Of a DNA stretch of 33,335 bases, positions 15,987 through 24,479 are shown piece by piece. The position numbers and the translations under genes are program-made. Below the pieces are notes generated by a model. It made no database searches. It was not told the DNA's origin and was given only the letters and a program-made list of their open reading frames with translations. How positions within the stretch are numbered: the stretch's first letter is position 1; each line of letters opens with the position of its first letter. Where the stretch lies: NCBI GenBank assembly GCA_002731275.1, contig PCBK01000163.1, positions 1-33,335 of the forward strand. The letters run 5' to 3'. This DNA is from Deltaproteobacteria bacterium. Lineage in GTDB: Bacteria > Myxococcota_C > UBA6777.

Positions 15987-17087
15987 TCAGGTCTTGCTTC
16001 GTTCGTCGTGATATCCGCCGTGGGTCCACGCGACAATATCACCAGAGAGCACGATGGAGGCAAAAGAGAGCAGGACGAGGACCAGCGCGACCCCCAACAA
16101 GGCACCAAATGGATGTGCGCGAGCTTCGTCTAATCCAGCGGTTCCACCAAGCAAAAGCGCGGCGTAGGCTGCACAACCAACGAGTGTAAAGACACCGCTA
16201 GCTCTTTGCGCGATTGAGAATAAACGCACCCTCGTCAACCACGCCTCATCACCCTGTCGTTTGCGGTAAAAGTAAAGCCACGCTCCTGCAAACACGCCGC
16301 CGCTCGAAAGAATTGGACGAATCGCCCCCCACAGCATGTATTGCACCCCAATCACAAGACCGACAACTGCAAACATCGAAGCGACCAGCCCAAAGACCTC
16401 GGACCACGTCGCGACATCGTAAGGTGAATAGTTCGCCATCACCGACTGTCCTTTTTCGCGAAGAGCTGGGTCACTATGAATCGTCCCAATGATCTCTTTC
16501 ACGCGAAAGATCCCAGTCTTGCCAGCAGGCACTTTTTGCATCAGCTCACGCTCAGGGTCCCAAAACAAAGCCCCCCAATCTCTGTGCTTTAGGATCACAG
16601 CCTGCCGTGTCTGTCTCCCTCCAACCTTGGAGGAGAACACGACAATGTCACCATCAAAGACACGCTGATCTTTATGATCTCGAAGCCCAGTGTCAGCGTG
16701 CTCTTCTTCGAAGGTGATCTCCTGACCACTCCACGCATACCCGTCAGGTGAATAAAAATACGTATCTCCAAGGCTCTTACGAAAACCTACACACTTCCCT
16801 TGTGCGATCAAACGGCCCCACCGCTCAGGTTGAGGCATCGGTGCGATATCCCATGGATTTGTCAAGACAACATACTCCTTGATTGGACACAAACAGATCT
16901 TCCTTCTAACCCCTTCAGAGTGCTCTGTTTCGTAAATGTCACCCTGAAAAAGTCCTTCTGCGACAAGGTACGTAGAGACTTTCTCAAAATCAAGTTGAAA
17001 AAGAACAGAACCACTTTTATACAGCTGCGTCAAAGCATGTACTCGCCTCCTTTCGGTGACAGGTGGCGAGTATTCCAACAACCCCAC
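15987..17087 (-). CDS. Multi-pass membrane protein, unknown function
   Basis: 366 residues if translation starts at the GTG at 17087. A TTG at 17033 with AGGAGG 12 nt upstream is a rival start and would remove the first 18 residues. Residues 1-230 are soluble and rich in charged and aromatic residues, including GDTYFYSPDGYAWSGQEITFEE and DGDIVVFSSKVGGRQTRQAV (in part), suggestive of a beta-rich domain. Residues about 240-350 form four hydrophobic segments (VFGLVASMFAVVGLVIGV; GGVFAGAWLYFY; VFTLVGCAAYAALLLGG; ALLGVALVLVLLSFASIVL). No family recognised; membrane-anchored E3-ligase-like GIDE proteins have a similar layout but I see no decisive motif. Ends 189 nt before the WYL gene and diverges from thrE. 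Confidence 0.7.
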   Translation of the reverse strand: MGLLEYSPPVTERRRVHALTQLYKSGSVLFQLDFEKVSTYLVAEGLFQGDIYETEHSEGVRRKICLCPIKEYVVLTNPWDIAPMPQPERWGRLIAQGKCVGFRKSLGDTYFYSPDGYAWSGQEITFEEEHADTGLRDHKDQRVFDGDIVVFSSKVGGRQTRQAVILKHRDWGALFWDPERELMQKVPAGKTGIFRVKEIIGTIHSDPALREKGQSVMANYSPYDVATWSEVFGLVASMFAVVGLVIGVQYMLWGAIRPILSSGGVFAGAWLYFYRKRQGDEAWLTRVRLFSIAQRASGVFTLVGCAAYAALLLGGTAGLDEARAHPFGALLGVALVLVLLSFASIVLSGDIVAWTHGGYHDERSKT

Positions 17088-17139
17088 TCCCTTTCTTTCA
17101 GTTCGACAAGAAGGGAGTCACCTATGAATTTCTATTCAC

Positions 17140-17158
17140 GCTCACAGTCCCTGTGAGC
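17140..17158 (+). promoter_or_regulatory. 8-bp hairpin abutting the ribosome binding site of the ThrE-type gene
   Basis: GCTCACAG and CTGTGAGC pair perfectly around TCC. The stem ends 2 nt before the GAGGAG ribosome binding site (17161-17166) and 14 nt before the GTG start. It lies in the 85-nt gap between divergent genes, so it could be a DNA operator or an RNA stem affecting translation. Confidence 0.5.
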
Positions 17159-17172
17159 TTGAGGAGAATGAA

Positions 17173-18495
17173 GTGAACTTGCAGCGTTTTGTGCAGAAAG
17201 CACACGCATTGAATGAGTGGCGTATCCAACCCCTTCTCCCCCCCACAATTACACAGCCAGTGTTGTCTTTGCATCGCGAAGAGAACAGAGACAAACGTCT
17301 GGAATACCAAGATTTTCTCCAACAGCTCGCGACCGCTTTGCAGCGCTATGGTACACCTGCACATCGTCTGGAGCAGGCGATCACAGACGTCTCAAAAGTC
17401 CTTGGCATGGAGGTTCACATCTTCTCGACGCCGACAGGATTGTTCATGTCTTTTGTCAGCGCTCATGGTCAAGAGACCTCTTTGCACAGGGTGACAGGTG
17501 GCGAGCTGCACCTTGAGAGACAGAGCGACATTGACGAGCTCGTCGGTGGACTGATCGAGGGAGAGCTGAGTGTCTGTCAGGCACGCCGTCGCCTCGAAGA
17601 GTTGGCTGCAGGTGAGGAACGTTATTCGGCGTGGATGATGTTGCTGGCTTTCGGCGTCAGTGGCTTGAGTATTGCAGTGTTGCTCGGTGTTGGTTGGCTT
17701 GAGGTCGCGCTCTCCTTCGTTGGGGGTAGTGGTGTTGGTGCGCTCACTGTAGGGCTGGGTCGGTTTGAACAGACATCTCGTCTGCTGCCGGTGATCTCTT
17801 CGTTTTTGACGGCGCTGTTTGTCACGGCGATGGCTTCCTTTTTTGGTCCTATCGCGCAGTCGGCCATTCACCTGTCTTCGATCATTATTTTGGTGCCGGG
17901 TTTGTCCCTGACAGTCGCGATGACAGAGATCTCCACCCAACACCTTGCGTCGGGAACCGCTCGTCTGTCAGGTGCCATGCAGGTCATGTTACAGCTTGGG
18001 TTTGGTCTCGCGGTCGGGAATATCCTCGGCCAGAAGTGGTTTGGCGTGGTCGCCAACCAGAGCACAGGCACGTTGGGGCCGTGGTTTTTTTGGTCCATGT
18101 TGCCACTCGCAAGCCTCTCCTTTCTGGTGCTCTTTCGTGCGCGCCCTGGTGATGTGGGATGGATCATCCTCGCGGGATTCCTGGCCATCGGAGGGTCCAA
18201 GTTGGGTACGGAGCTGTTAGGAGACCAAATTGGTCCTTTCTTGGGCGCATTCTCCGTCGCGCTCACCGCCAACATGTTCGCCCGCACCTTTAAACGGCCA
18301 ACATCGATCTGCATGATCCCAGGGATCATCTTTTTGGTCCCTGGAAGTATCGGACTTCATAGTATTTCAGCGATGTTCGAGAAGAACACAGTTGGTGGGA
18401 TGGAGACAGCCTTTACGATGATGATCGTGACAGTCTCGTTGGTCTTTGGGGTGTTATTTGCGACGTTGCTGTTACCACCACGTCGACATTTGTAG
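17173..18495 (+). CDS. Threonine/serine exporter family protein (ThrE-like)
   Basis: 440 residues from a GTG start with GAGGAG 6 nt upstream. The N-terminal soluble domain (about 40-155) has the ThrE/YjjP signature ALQRYGTPAHRLEQAI, then FSTPTGLFMSF. The C-terminal part holds about ten hydrophobic helices (160-435) in two five-helix blocks, matching a fused YjjP-YjjB arrangement as in Corynebacterium ThrE. SSIIILVPGLSLTVAMTEIS and SICMIPGIIFLVPGSIGL (in part) are the paired Pro-Gly elements of the two halves. The family exports small amino acids such as threonine and serine, or succinate in YjjPB. The substrate cannot be read from the sequence. Stands alone on the plus strand. Confidence 0.9.
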   Translation: MNLQRFVQKAHALNEWRIQPLLPPTITQPVLSLHREENRDKRLEYQDFLQQLATALQRYGTPAHRLEQAITDVSKVLGMEVHIFSTPTGLFMSFVSAHGQETSLHRVTGGELHLERQSDIDELVGGLIEGELSVCQARRRLEELAAGEERYSAWMMLLAFGVSGLSIAVLLGVGWLEVALSFVGGSGVGALTVGLGRFEQTSRLLPVISSFLTALFVTAMASFFGPIAQSAIHLSSIIILVPGLSLTVAMTEISTQHLASGTARLSGAMQVMLQLGFGLAVGNILGQKWFGVVANQSTGTLGPWFFWSMLPLASLSFLVLFRARPGDVGWIILAGFLAIGGSKLGTELLGDQIGPFLGAFSVALTANMFARTFKRPTSICMIPGIIFLVPGSIGLHSISAMFEKNTVGGMETAFTMMIVTVSLVFGVLFATLLLPPRRHL

Positions 18496-18503
18496 GGGTG
18501 TTT

Positions 18504-18518
18504 GTGTGGGGGTCACAC
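18504..18518. other. Stem-loop between convergent genes
   Basis: GTGTG-GGGGT-CACAC (5-bp stem) fills the 33-nt gap between the thrE-like stop and the stop of the minus-strand lipoprotein gene. No T-run follows, so it is only a weak candidate for a two-way transcription barrier. Confidence 0.25.
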
Positions 18519-18528
18519 GGGGGGAGTA

Positions 18529-18987
18529 TTAGCGAGCAGCTGGCGCAGCGGCTCTCTTTTTGGGAGCAGCTTCTTTTTTCTCGGGTGCTTTTTCGTCTCC
18601 GACAGCTTTTTTGTAAGCGGCCTTGATTTTGCCCCAAACACCTTTGGCTTTCTCCTTGAGTTTGGAGAGCTGTTTCTTGCTGGCTTTCTTCAGCTCATCC
18701 ATGCGGACTTTCATCGCGCCTTTTTCGACCTTCATCAACTTGAGCGCTTCTTTCCACTCAGCTTTCGCTTTGTCTCCAGCCTTGCCGATCTTTCCTTTGA
18801 GCACATCCATCTGCTTGTCGAGTACTTTCATGCGCTTGGAGAAATCTTGTTTGATGTTCTCTCGCAACTCTTTCAGATCTTCTTTCGCGGACTTGATCGT
18901 CTCTTTTGCCTTGTTTTGTGTGTCCTTTTTACAACCAGTCAATGTGAACATCAACGCCAACATAAGCCATGCAGCTTTCAATTTCAT
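18529..18987 (-). CDS. Lysine-rich helical lipoprotein
   Basis: 152 residues. A canonical lipobox LTGC (C19) ends the signal sequence. The mature part is almost entirely charged helix (about 22-130, Lys with Glu, Asp, Ala and few aromatic residues), ending in an Ala/Pro/Lys tail (EKKEAAPKKRAAAPAAR). The helix keeps regular Leu/Met spacing (LKELRENIK, VLDKQMDVLKGKIG), consistent with a coiled coil. It could bridge the outer membrane and the cell wall, as small helical lipoproteins such as Lpp do, but there is no sequence link to Lpp. Function not known. Monocistronic between convergent thrE and a divergent membrane protein. Confidence 0.75.
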   Translation of the reverse strand: MKLKAAWLMLALMFTLTGCKKDTQNKAKETIKSAKEDLKELRENIKQDFSKRMKVLDKQMDVLKGKIGKAGDKAKAEWKEALKLMKVEKGAMKVRMDELKKASKKQLSKLKEKAKGVWGKIKAAYKKAVGDEKAPEKKEAAPKKRAAAPAAR

Positions 18988-19204
18988 AGGTAGATTCCTT
19001 TCCGTTTCCTCAAAGAGAGGGATTTTTTAACAAAGGCCAACAGGTGGCCGAAACAGGTGGAGGAAGATACTTAAAGTCCGAGACAAAGACAAGATCTTCT
19101 CCAAAGACATGTACACAAACAGATGGACATCTTCCCAAATGATGGGAACGGGCGTATGATACACGCAAACTGACAACCACATGCACTTCTAATCAGGTAT
19201 GATG

Positions 19205-19813
19205 ATGGATATACAAGAAAAACTCGAAGAACTGGCGACACAGGCAAGATGGGAGAAGTTACTCGTCGCTGTTATCATCGCCATTTACGGGCTGATGTGT
19301 GCCTTCTCTCCAGGGACGTGGCGCTGGCTAGATGGCGTCAACCTGCTTTTTCACGAAGCAGGCCACTTTTTCTTCACGCCTTTTGGTCGGTTCATGCACT
19401 TTTTGGGCGGTACCATCGGACAACTCTTCTTTCCCGTCGTATGTGTGATCTACTTCTATTTGAAAAAGCACTATTTCTCAGCCTTTGTCGTCTTGTTTTG
19501 GGTGGCCCAAAATATGTTCAACATCTCTGTGTACGCAGGTGATGCCGCAGTGACCAACCTCCCCATTCTCGAAGGAGGCATCCACGACTGGAACTGGATG
19601 CTGACGAGACTCAATATGATACGTTACACAAAGCTCATCTCGGGCATGATCTACCTGACAGGGTTTGTCACCCTGCTTGTGAGTATTCCAGGGATGGTCT
19701 ACTTCTCATTTCGAGACGACGAACACGAAGCCGAGTGGGAATATGTCGAACCCTACGTCGGATACACCCCAAATATCATGGATGATGACGACTTTCCTCC
19801 CGCGAGTCGATAA
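19205..19813 (+). CDS. Membrane protein with HEAGH zinc-metallopeptidase-like motif
   Basis: 202 residues from the ATG at 19205, the third of three in-frame ATGs; AGG at 19195-19197 is 7 nt before it and too close to the first (19199). Topology: a helix at about 17-37, then DGVNLLFHEAGHFFF with HExxH at 50-54 leading into a second hydrophobic stretch (FLGGTIGQLFFPVVCVIYFYL), then further helices at about 90-110 and 145-170, and an acidic C-terminal tail (DDDEHEAEWEYVEPY, in part). HExxH inside or next to a membrane helix is the hallmark of M50-type proteases, but the second M50 signature (NxxPxxxxDG) is absent. Called a putative intramembrane metalloprotein, not a proven protease. Confidence 0.72.
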   Translation: MDIQEKLEELATQARWEKLLVAVIIAIYGLMCAFSPGTWRWLDGVNLLFHEAGHFFFTPFGRFMHFLGGTIGQLFFPVVCVIYFYLKKHYFSAFVVLFWVAQNMFNISVYAGDAAVTNLPILEGGIHDWNWMLTRLNMIRYTKLISGMIYLTGFVTLLVSIPGMVYFSFRDDEHEAEWEYVEPYVGYTPNIMDDDDFPPASR

Positions 19814-19894
19814 CAAACCAACGCTCGCACGTACTTGCATCGTGTGATATGATGCAACACACCAAACGGAAAGTGTCAATCGATATGGAGAACT

Positions 19895-22800
19895 GTGAAG
19901 ATGTATTTTGTACGCCTGTCACCTATCTTTTTCTTGCTGTGGGGGTTTTTGTTGCTCGGGCCACAAGCCTGCTCCCCCGCCCCCACATGTATCGGTGATG
20001 TCGGTACGACAACCATCAACCCCAATGGGAGTCCGTGTGACAAACGTTGTGATTGCAACAACCAACAATACGTTGGATTCTGCAACGACAACAACATCTG
20101 CGAGTCCACAGCCCGTAAAGACTGCTCAGAAAAAGAGGAAAAACAAGCCTGCACTTTGCTCCCTATCGATGCCCAAGAAAACTGTAACGCAGGCCAACAG
20201 ATCTGCCAGCCCGCCGAACTCACAACCCAAAAATGGGGTGATTGCAAACCCGTTGCGCGCACCAAAGCAGAGGACACCCCCGCACTTTGCTTTGACGGCC
20301 TCGACAACGACTGTGACGGAAAATACGATAAATTCGATAAAGACTGCGCCTCCTTTTGCCAACCTGACAGCACCCGGCCATGCTACACAGGAGATCCAAA
20401 GACCCGCAATAGAGGGATCTGTAAACTCGGAACACAGACCTGCAATAAAGACGGTAAAGGCTACAGCGCCTGTCAGGATGAGGTGCTCCCACAAAAAGAA
20501 GAATGTAACGGAAAAGACGACAACTGCAACGGCGTTGTCGATGAAAACCCAGCAGGCTGTACATGTGACAAAGAAGGCGCGACGAGTCCTTGCTATGGTG
20601 GACCTGATGGAACCCTCAACCAAGGAATTTGTTCATCTGGCCTGCAAACTTGTACCAAGACAGCCGATGGCTTGATCTGGAGCGCGTGTGTTGGTGACAT
20701 CACCCCACAAGTCGAGAACTGTGATGGGATTGACAACGACTGTAACGGAAAAGTCGACGACAACAAGACCTGCAACCCTTGCGGTCTTCCTGGCACCACA
20801 CAGTCTTGCTTTGGTGGTAAGCTCCACCAACGCAACCAAGGGGTTTGTCGTGACGGCCTTCAGGTCTGTGGTGCAGATGGACTTTGGAGTCGATGCAGTA
20901 ACCAAACGCTCCCTGACGCCAAACAACGCTCAACAGGAGCCTTGTGTACTGCCGATAACTTTGACAGCCAATGTGAAGAATACAAGTGTGACGGGCTCGA
21001 TAATGATTGTGACGGTATCGTCGACGAAGTCTGTCCATACAGAGCCTGTGACACAGACGTCGATTGCCAGCTGATCCCCAAAAGCAAAGGCACGTTTGTT
21101 TGCCGATACAACCAATGTGTCCCCGAAAATGGGGGATGTACAAACGGTCAAACATCCTGTGGTGGTGTTTGTGTCGACACACAAACAAGCACCTCTCATT
21201 GCGGAAGCTGCGGCAATGGATGCCTCAGCGATCAAACATGCCAAAGCGGAAAGTGTACTTGCAAGCAAGGCACCACTCTTTGCGGCAGTCTATGTGTCGA
21301 CACCCAATCCAACAAAGCTCATTGTGGAAGTTGTCAGACCGCCTGTACCACCAATGAAGTTTGTCAAAGTGGAAAATGTATCGAAGACAAATGCCCCAAC
21401 GATCCAAACAAAACGGAGCCGGGTATTTGTGGCTGTGGAAAAGAAGACACTCCTGCTCAAACCGCCGACGATGACAACGACGGTCTCGCAAACTGCGTCG
21501 ACGCACATCCAAAAACTTCCTGCCCCTGCTTTGTGCTCAGTGACGTACAACAAGCCCACACACAATCCACGGCCGCTTGTGTACTACAATCCGCGAATTT
21601 TGACGGCGAGTATTCAGGTGTTCTCTACTCCAAAGGTGCAGAGCAATATGTCGTAGGTCTGCAATCTGAAAACAACAAATACGCCTGTGGGAAAGGATGT
21701 GTCCAGAATTGTAACGGACAACAAATGCAAGAAGTCGTGCTCACAAAGGACCAATTTGACGCCTGCTTGGAAATTGTAGAGGCAGGAATCAAGACTTGCA
21801 AGAATACCTGCGTGAAAGGGCAATCCTATTGCGCAGCAAGTTGTGTCGACGTGAGCAGCGACAGCGCACACTGCGGTCGATGTGGTCTGTCCTGTCCAGC
21901 CAACGTCACCTGTCAAAACGGCCAATGTCAATGTCCAGCAGGTTCGACGTTTTGCAATGGCCAATGTGTCAACACACAACTCTCACAACTACATTGTGGA
22001 CAGTGCAACAATCCGTGCAGTCAGGGTGATACATGTACTGCTGGTATATGCAAGACTTCAAGCTGCCCGGCAGGTCAAGCGCTCTGTGGCAGCGCCTGTG
22101 TAGACATCCTCAACAACACCACCCATTGTGGTGCATGTAACGCCAAATGTGACCAAGGCCGAAGCTGTCAAAATGGCGTCTGCCTCTGCCCTTCAGGACA
22201 GGTCTTTTGTAACGGATCATGTGTGAATATCCAAACAAACGATGCACATTGCGGACAATGTAACACCGCATGTTCAGGAGGACAGGCTTGCCAGGGAGGT
22301 CGATGCCAATGTATCGCCGGTAAAACACTCTGCTCAGGGACATGTGTGGATACATTCCAGAATGACTCGAACTGTGGGCAATGTGGTATCGCATGCGCAG
22401 CCGGACAGATATGTTCAGGTGGTGTATGTCTCTGCCCCTCGGGAAATGCTTACTGTGGCAACGCCTGTGTCGATCTTCAGACCTCCAATAGCCACTGTGG
22501 TGGGTGTGGGTTGGCTTGTGCGAGTGGACAAAGTTGCGCCAAAGGTGTTTGTACATGCCCAACAAACCAACTCAAATGTTCAAACACATGCGTCAATCCA
22601 AACACAAACAACAACCACTGCGGTCAATGCAACCAAGGCTGTGCAAAAGGCCAATGTCAACAGAACGTATGCCCAACAGACCAACTCTGCCCCTCTCACA
22701 ATTGCGCATTCACCTGTGATACCAACGCTCCCTGTCCCGACGGACTCACATGTGGCACGAGTAAAACATGTAACGGTTGGCAAAAGATGTTCCACCCAGC

Positions 22801-24262
22801 GAGCAGCTTGAACCCACTGACAGTCAAAGACATCGCAGCTGACACGACTGGTGCCATTTATCTCATCGGTGAGTACACCAACAACGCCAAGTTCGACACA
22901 TTCACGCTCAAAGGTCGCGGGAAGCAGGATATCTTCATCGCCAAACTCAACCCGCAAGGGACTACGTTGTGGGCCCAAAGCATCGGAGGCTCAAACGGAG
23001 ATATTGCTTCTGGAATTGCAGTCTCACCAGATGGCAAAACCGTTTACATCACGGGAACATTCGTCGCTCAATCGGGCCAAACCAATCCGTTTATGTTCCC
23101 GACCTCGTCAGGTGGCGATGTACCCCGCGCAGTTGTAGGACAAACCTACATGTATCTCGCCAAGGTCGATCCAAGCACGGGATTCGTCACACAAACTCTT
23201 GTGGTGGGTGCGCTCTCTCCTCTGTACGTATCGAATCTTGCAGTGGACGCACAATCCAACGTCTATGTGGCAGGGTATAATTACGACACAGGACCATTTA
23301 ATCCAGACCCATTTGGTCAAACAGGATTGTATGCGGAGCGAGGCGATGCTGGACTCATGTTTATTCTCGTGTACAACAGCAGCCTCAGGAATATCTTCGC
23401 AGATCGCATCAGTATGAAAGGATTTTCCAGCATTCCCAAATTACGTCTAGCGATCGTCCCCTCAAACAACCCTCAACAACCCCTCGCAAACATCTGGCTC
23501 ACAGGCTCATTCGCTACAGGCCTCACAGCAAAACAAACCTCCAGCGTCACCAAAACGATTTACGCTACAGGAAGTGATGATCTGTTTGTCGCCAAATGCA
23601 ACACAAACACCCATTTCATCGAATACCTGATCCCCATCAGCACATCGGGTCAGGAACGCGCAGGCACAATAACCCTCGAACAATCCAAGACTGGTCCAAC
23701 TGGCGCGCTTTTGGTCACAGGAGGTGTCAGCGGTAGTAGCGGAATCCGCTTGGGCAACAAAAGCCTCGCCAAAATCTCCCCCACATACGGGACTTTCCTT
23801 GCACGTATCACACCGACAGGAAACGTCGATTGGGCGCAAATTGTCTCGGATAAAAGCACCACCACATCCCCGACGATAGGTGTCGGCCTAAACAGTGATC
23901 CTGACGGGCGCTACTTCATGTACATCCATGGAACCGCGCCATACGGGACAACACCAAAACCCTCAAACTACGCAAATATTGGCTTTGGCTTCCTTGGCTT
24001 TACGCTCAACACCGCGACCCAAAAACCCATCTTTGAAACTGTTTCCCAAAGCATCAATGGCGCGACAAACGGAACAGTCACCCCCATCAGGATGCTACGA
24101 ACAGCCCAAAGTGTCATCCTCGTGGGATCGGTCAAAGGCTCCTTTGTCCTCCCCTATCCAAACCCCTCCACTAAAAACCAATTCTCGTTTGCGTCCTCTT
24201 TGCCAAGCGTCGAAGCAACATACCTCATGCGCATCCCACTCCCCTCACCTCCCACTCCATAA
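19895..24262 (+). CDS. Large exported Cys-rich protein: MopE-like motifs, nine Cys repeats, beta-propeller-like C-terminus
   Basis: 1455 residues from the GTG at 19895 (GGAG 4 nt upstream; ATG 19901 is the alternative). The signal sequence ends at GPQAC (C26), an atypical lipobox, so lipidation is possible but uncertain. Residues about 130-380 hold four MopE-type motifs (DGLDNDCDGKYD, DDNCNGVVDE, IDNDCNGKVDD, LDNDCDGIVDE), Asp-rich loops thought to bind calcium or copper. Residues about 410-920 hold nine units of about 41 residues, pattern LCxGxCVDxxxxxxHCGxCxxxC, split by a DDDNDGLANCVD segment near 525. Residues about 980-1455 look like SBBP-type beta-propeller repeats (GAIYLIGEYTNNAKF, IFIAKLNPQG, VYITGTF). 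This layout recurs in myxobacterial surface proteins; role unknown, perhaps adhesion or metal binding. Monocistronic. Confidence 0.85.
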   Translation: MKMYFVRLSPIFFLLWGFLLLGPQACSPAPTCIGDVGTTTINPNGSPCDKRCDCNNQQYVGFCNDNNICESTARKDCSEKEEKQACTLLPIDAQENCNAGQQICQPAELTTQKWGDCKPVARTKAEDTPALCFDGLDNDCDGKYDKFDKDCASFCQPDSTRPCYTGDPKTRNRGICKLGTQTCNKDGKGYSACQDEVLPQKEECNGKDDNCNGVVDENPAGCTCDKEGATSPCYGGPDGTLNQGICSSGLQTCTKTADGLIWSACVGDITPQVENCDGIDNDCNGKVDDNKTCNPCGLPGTTQSCFGGKLHQRNQGVCRDGLQVCGADGLWSRCSNQTLPDAKQRSTGALCTADNFDSQCEEYKCDGLDNDCDGIVDEVCPYRACDTDVDCQLIPKSKGTFVCRYNQCVPENGGCTNGQTSCGGVCVDTQTSTSHCGSCGNGCLSDQTCQSGKCTCKQGTTLCGSLCVDTQSNKAHCGSCQTACTTNEVCQSGKCIEDKCPNDPNKTEPGICGCGKEDTPAQTADDDNDGLANCVDAHPKTSCPCFVLSDVQQAHTQSTAACVLQSANFDGEYSGVLYSKGAEQYVVGLQSENNKYACGKGCVQNCNGQQMQEVVLTKDQFDACLEIVEAGIKTCKNTCVKGQSYCAASCVDVSSDSAHCGRCGLSCPANVTCQNGQCQCPAGSTFCNGQCVNTQLSQLHCGQCNNPCSQGDTCTAGICKTSSCPAGQALCGSACVDILNNTTHCGACNAKCDQGRSCQNGVCLCPSGQVFCNGSCVNIQTNDAHCGQCNTACSGGQACQGGRCQCIAGKTLCSGTCVDTFQNDSNCGQCGIACAAGQICSGGVCLCPSGNAYCGNACVDLQTSNSHCGGCGLACASGQSCAKGVCTCPTNQLKCSNTCVNPNTNNNHCGQCNQGCAKGQCQQNVCPTDQLCPSHNCAFTCDTNAPCPDGLTCGTSKTCNGWQKMFHPASSLNPLTVKDIAADTTGAIYLIGEYTNNAKFDTFTLKGRGKQDIFIAKLNPQGTTLWAQSIGGSNGDIASGIAVSPDGKTVYITGTFVAQSGQTNPFMFPTSSGGDVPRAVVGQTYMYLAKVDPSTGFVTQTLVVGALSPLYVSNLAVDAQSNVYVAGYNYDTGPFNPDPFGQTGLYAERGDAGLMFILVYNSSLRNIFADRISMKGFSSIPKLRLAIVPSNNPQQPLANIWLTGSFATGLTAKQTSSVTKTIYATGSDDLFVAKCNTNTHFIEYLIPISTSGQERAGTITLEQSKTGPTGALLVTGGVSGSSGIRLGNKSLAKISPTYGTFLARITPTGNVDWAQIVSDKSTTTSPTIGVGLNSDPDGRYFMYIHGTAPYGTTPKPSNYANIGFGFLGFTLNTATQKPIFETVSQSINGATNGTVTPIRMLRTAQSVILVGSVKGSFVLPYPNPSTKNQFSFASSLPSVEATYLMRIPLPSPPTP

Positions 24263-24357
24263 TATCGTTGTCCTGAGTAGAGATTGACTCCGATCGAGTC
24301 CCACACGACACCCCTCCCCGCCTTCATCATTCATCATCCGACACACGCTTCCCCCCA

Positions 24358-24376
24358 TAACAAACTGTTTTTGTTA
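24358..24376. promoter_or_regulatory. AT-rich inverted repeat upstream of the PilZ gene
   Basis: TAACAAA and TTTGTTA (7-bp arms, CTGTT spacer) lie about 104 nt before the PilZ gene's ATG in an otherwise plain 217-nt gap. A second small dyad, GACTC-CGATC-GAGTC, sits at 24286-24300, close to the end of the upstream gene. Either could be an operator; neither has a proper T-tract. Confidence 0.3.
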
Positions 24377-24479
24377 AAAGAACATTTTTCCGACACCTCT
24401 GGTACATCCATTGCTTAAAAGGAGAATAGGAAAACCAAACAAACCAGAGCCTTGGACATGCCTTAGCCGTGAGGACACC

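Noticed and set aside
20126-20623. Long minus- and plus-strand frames inside the large Cys-rich gene
   Set aside because: Repetitive Cys/Asn/Thr codons create open frames on all strands. They lack signal peptides, domains and ribosome binding sites, while the 1455-codon frame has all the expected structure.
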